From: Desulfovibrionaceae bacterium
Lineage (GTDB): Bacteria > Desulfobacterota > Desulfovibrionia > Desulfovibrionales > Desulfovibrionaceae
Reading direction: 5' to 3'
DNA length: 7,153 bases
Assembly: GCA_900770205.1 (NCBI GenBank)
Contig: CAAGJV010000213.1
Span: 1 to 7,153, forward strand
The position numbers and the translations under genes were made by a program. This document shows positions 5,655-7,153 of the stretch, in pieces. Below the pieces are notes generated by a model, which worked only from the letters and a program-made list of their open reading frames with translations, was not told the origin of the DNA and made no database searches. Position 1 is the stretch's first letter. Each line of letters opens with the position of its first letter.

Positions 5655-7076
5655 TTAGAAACGCAGCATGCGCTCTGTTTTATTCTTCAGAAATTCCACG
5701 TTGGACTTCAGCGCCCCACCCTTGCCATCGTGCCCTTCAAGGCAGAGCGTATCGAGAAAAGCCATACCATGGGCACTTACTTCGGCAAGATCCTTGCCCC
5801 AGATAATAGCAAGCGCAAGGTTAGGATCAAATTCCGTAGGAATGGTATAGGGGGTTTGAGGAGTAGCAGGCGGCACATGGGTATGCACTTTGCACCAGTC
5901 GTGTTCATCCCATCGGAAGCGGTCTATATCCCCCACCCATGGAGCAAAGCCGTTGTCTGGATCTTCTGCAATGATACGGTATTCCACGCCTACGCCGTTA
6001 AAGGTAATGTCGTTCTGCGTGTAGCCTATAGGGTCTCCAAGAGCAGTACGTATCTGCTCGGCCAGAAGATCGACTTTCTGGCCCTTCACCCGGCTGATGG
6101 CCGCAGATACGCCGTTTTCCACCTGAATTCTCGTATTCACTTCCATGAGGAAGGGGCGTCCGTCTCTGGTGACAATCCATTCCCATGTGCCTATGCTGTC
6201 ATAGCCAACCTTACGCGCCATATTGAGCGAATGCATGACAATCTCATCGAGAAGAGCCTCGGCATCGAAGGCATAGCTTATAGATTTTGGATCGAACCCC
6301 GGCGCCACTTCCAGCCTTTTCTGCCGCCCTGTGGACTGGATGGAGCAGTTGCGCGTGCCGAAATGAACGGGATGGCGGCCGCTGCGGTCGGAAAGAACTT
6401 GAACCTCCAGGTGATTAAAATCGGTAATGCGCTGTTCGATGAGCACCCCCTCATCCTTGAACTGACGCATGGCGTAATTGCGGATACGGCGGTATACCTG
6501 CCGGAACATATCGATATCGTATACTTCCTCGATCCCCATTCCGCCGCCGCCGGCAGAAGCCTTAACAAGCACCAGTGGACGGGAGACGCCCTGCTGCACC
6601 TGAAACTCAAAAAGCGTGCGGGCTATTTTTTCGGCCTCGAGTTCATCGTAAATGGGCCTGTCAGACCCGGGAACCGTGGGCACCCCTAAAGACCTCGCAA
6701 GCCTTTTGGTGTTGATTTTGTCGCCAAGGTCGCGGATCACACGCCACGAAGGGCCGATAAAAACAAGAGAGCGTTCTCTCTCGGTTACTCTGCGGGCGAA
6801 ACGGAAGTCTTCGGCAAAGAATCCATAGCCGGGGTGAACTGCTGTAGCGCCCGATTCATCCGCAACACTCAGAAGTTCATTGGCATCATGATAGGAAGAA
6901 ATGCGATACAGGCTTCTTTCACCGCCTAGTTCACGGGCCATGGAAACATGCCCGGAGCAGGAATCATCCGCCGTATACACGCACACGAAGTCAAGGTCCA
7001 GCTTCCTGCATGCCTGAAGAATGCGAACCGCGATCTCTCCGCGGTTGGCAATAAGCACTTTATGCTGTTTATTCAC
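5655..7076 (-). CDS. accC: Divergent biotin carboxylase (AccC-like)
   Basis: This 473-aa ATP-grasp enzyme carboxylates biotin with bicarbonate and ATP, the first half-reaction of the carboxylase. It has the N-terminal KVLIANRGEIAVRIL (residues 6-20) and HPGYGF (81-86), then the ATP-grasp residues K120, K172 in VKASAGGGGMG, H222, K253, E299, E312, N314, R316, Q318, V319, E320 and R367, which match the catalytic and metal-binding set of E. coli AccC. Departures: HPVTE after the RIQVE motif reads NGVSA; the RRHQK loop reads STGRQK, one residue longer with Arg for His; and the C-terminal YDSMIGK reads FDPNLAL. There is extra sequence near 153-167. No carrier domain is fused at the end. The GTG start at 7074-7076 has AAGGA at 7083-7087 with a 6-nt spacer. 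It is the first gene of the operon, 33 nt ahead of the transferase gene. Biotin carboxylase is secure; the acyl substrate is set by the transferase. Confidence 0.92.
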   Translation of the reverse strand: MNKQHKVLIANRGEIAVRILQACRKLDLDFVCVYTADDSCSGHVSMARELGGERSLYRISSYHDANELLSVADESGATAVHPGYGFFAEDFRFARRVTERERSLVFIGPSWRVIRDLGDKINTKRLARSLGVPTVPGSDRPIYDELEAEKIARTLFEFQVQQGVSRPLVLVKASAGGGGMGIEEVYDIDMFRQVYRRIRNYAMRQFKDEGVLIEQRITDFNHLEVQVLSDRSGRHPVHFGTRNCSIQSTGRQKRLEVAPGFDPKSISYAFDAEALLDEIVMHSLNMARKVGYDSIGTWEWIVTRDGRPFLMEVNTRIQVENGVSAAISRVKGQKVDLLAEQIRTALGDPIGYTQNDITFNGVGVEYRIIAEDPDNGFAPWVGDIDRFRWDEHDWCKVHTHVPPATPQTPYTIPTEFDPNLALAIIWGKDLAEVSAHGMAFLDTLCLEGHDGKGGALKSNVEFLKNKTERMLRF

Positions 7077-7082
7077 GCTATT

Positions 7083-7118
7083 TCCTTAATTATAGCTAAG
7101 GAGAACGATATACTCCTT
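7083..7118 (-). promoter_or_regulatory. Operon leader with competing anti-Shine-Dalgarno pairings
   Basis: Reading the minus strand towards the carboxylase GTG, three short elements follow one another: AAGGAG (7118-7113), CTCCTT (7103-7098) and TAAGGA (7088-7083), the last containing the Shine-Dalgarno. The middle element can pair with the first (six pairs, nine-base loop) or, shifted by one base, with the last (six pairs plus a G-U, hiding the ribosome site). The two pairings exclude each other, which is the logic of a translational on/off switch. Complementarity is visible; function is untested. A perfect TATAAT (7094-7089) lies in the loop of the second hairpin. Confidence 0.4.
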
Positions 7119-7132
7119 TATGAATATCAACC

Positions 7133-7152
7133 AGGTGAGGCGATCCTCTCCT
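7133..7152. repeat. Imperfect inverted repeat upstream of the carboxylase operon
   Basis: AGGTGAGG at 7133-7140 faces CCTCTCCT at 7145-7152 across a four-base CGAT loop, with one T-T mismatch. It lies about 57 nt upstream of the carboxylase start, where a promoter or operator would be expected, but the window ends here. It could be a protein-binding site or the stem of a feature belonging to the neighbouring gene. It does not resemble the BirA operator I know from E. coli. Confidence 0.3.
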
Positions 7153-7153
7153 C

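Noticed and set aside
4905..6689. Plus-strand open frames of 246 and 319 codons opposite the transferase and carboxylase genes
   Set aside because: They are antisense shadows of genes with conserved motifs, without recognisable products or convincing ribosome sites.
7089..7094. Perfect TATAAT on the minus strand as the -10 box of the carboxylase operon
   Set aside because: Transcription would start about at the Shine-Dalgarno, leaving almost no leader, and no -35-like hexamer lies at 16-18 nt spacing. The TTGATA at 7130-7125 is 30 nt away. The true promoter may lie outside the window.
1..7153. Mobile elements, CRISPR arrays, tRNA or rRNA genes
   Set aside because: No transposase or integrase, no regularly spaced direct repeats and no cloverleaf or rRNA-like sequence were seen; all but short intergenic stretches are accounted for by genes.

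Overview
The window reads as ordinary bacterial chromosome from a proteobacterium-like organism of middling to high GC. The gene content and the character of the proteins point to the Desulfovibrionaceae (Desulfovibrio, Bilophila, Mailhella or Lawsonia type). That placement rests on recognition only: the alpha-beta fused carboxyltransferase in a gene cluster with a divergent biotin carboxylase, and the variant UbiE/MenG. No mobile element, tRNA, rRNA or CRISPR array is visible.

Layout, plus strand (1-2228): the last 17 codons of an unidentified upstream gene; a GC-rich intergenic stretch with a terminator-like hairpin and alternative pairings; a 59-residue hypothetical protein with its Shine-Dalgarno partly inside a hairpin; a UbiE/MenG-type quinone methyltransferase whose start overlaps the stop of the small gene (ATGA); and the conserved GTPase-fold ATPase YchF. 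A strong inverted repeat at about 2289-2318 separates this block from the converging minus-strand block and probably terminates both.

Layout, minus strand (7076 down to 2343): a tightly packed four-gene operon. In transcription order it encodes a divergent biotin carboxylase (473 aa, GTG start), a carboxyltransferase with the alpha (AccA-like) half fused ahead of the beta (AccD-like) half (746 aa), a 216-aa protein with two biotinyl/lipoyl-like segments, and a 124-aa protein I do not recognise. Gaps are 33, 9 and 3 nt. Together they look like a complete biotin-dependent acyl-CoA carboxylase. Acetyl-CoA to malonyl-CoA for fatty acid synthesis is the likeliest reaction, but the substrate cannot be read from sequence.

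The most interesting point is the carrier. No protein in the window has the usual AMKM biotinylation tetrapeptide. The 216-aa protein nevertheless aligns by eye with the biotin carboxyl carrier fold and puts a lysine at the expected place in an RMKR context (K158), with a second lysine (K62) in the equivalent place of its first domain. The carboxylase and the beta half of the transferase also carry substitutions in normally strict motifs, so the whole enzyme appears to be a coherently diverged form. The operon leader contains three mutually complementary short elements (AAGGAG, CTCCTT, TAAGGA), the last being the Shine-Dalgarno of the first gene. This is the layout of a small translational switch.
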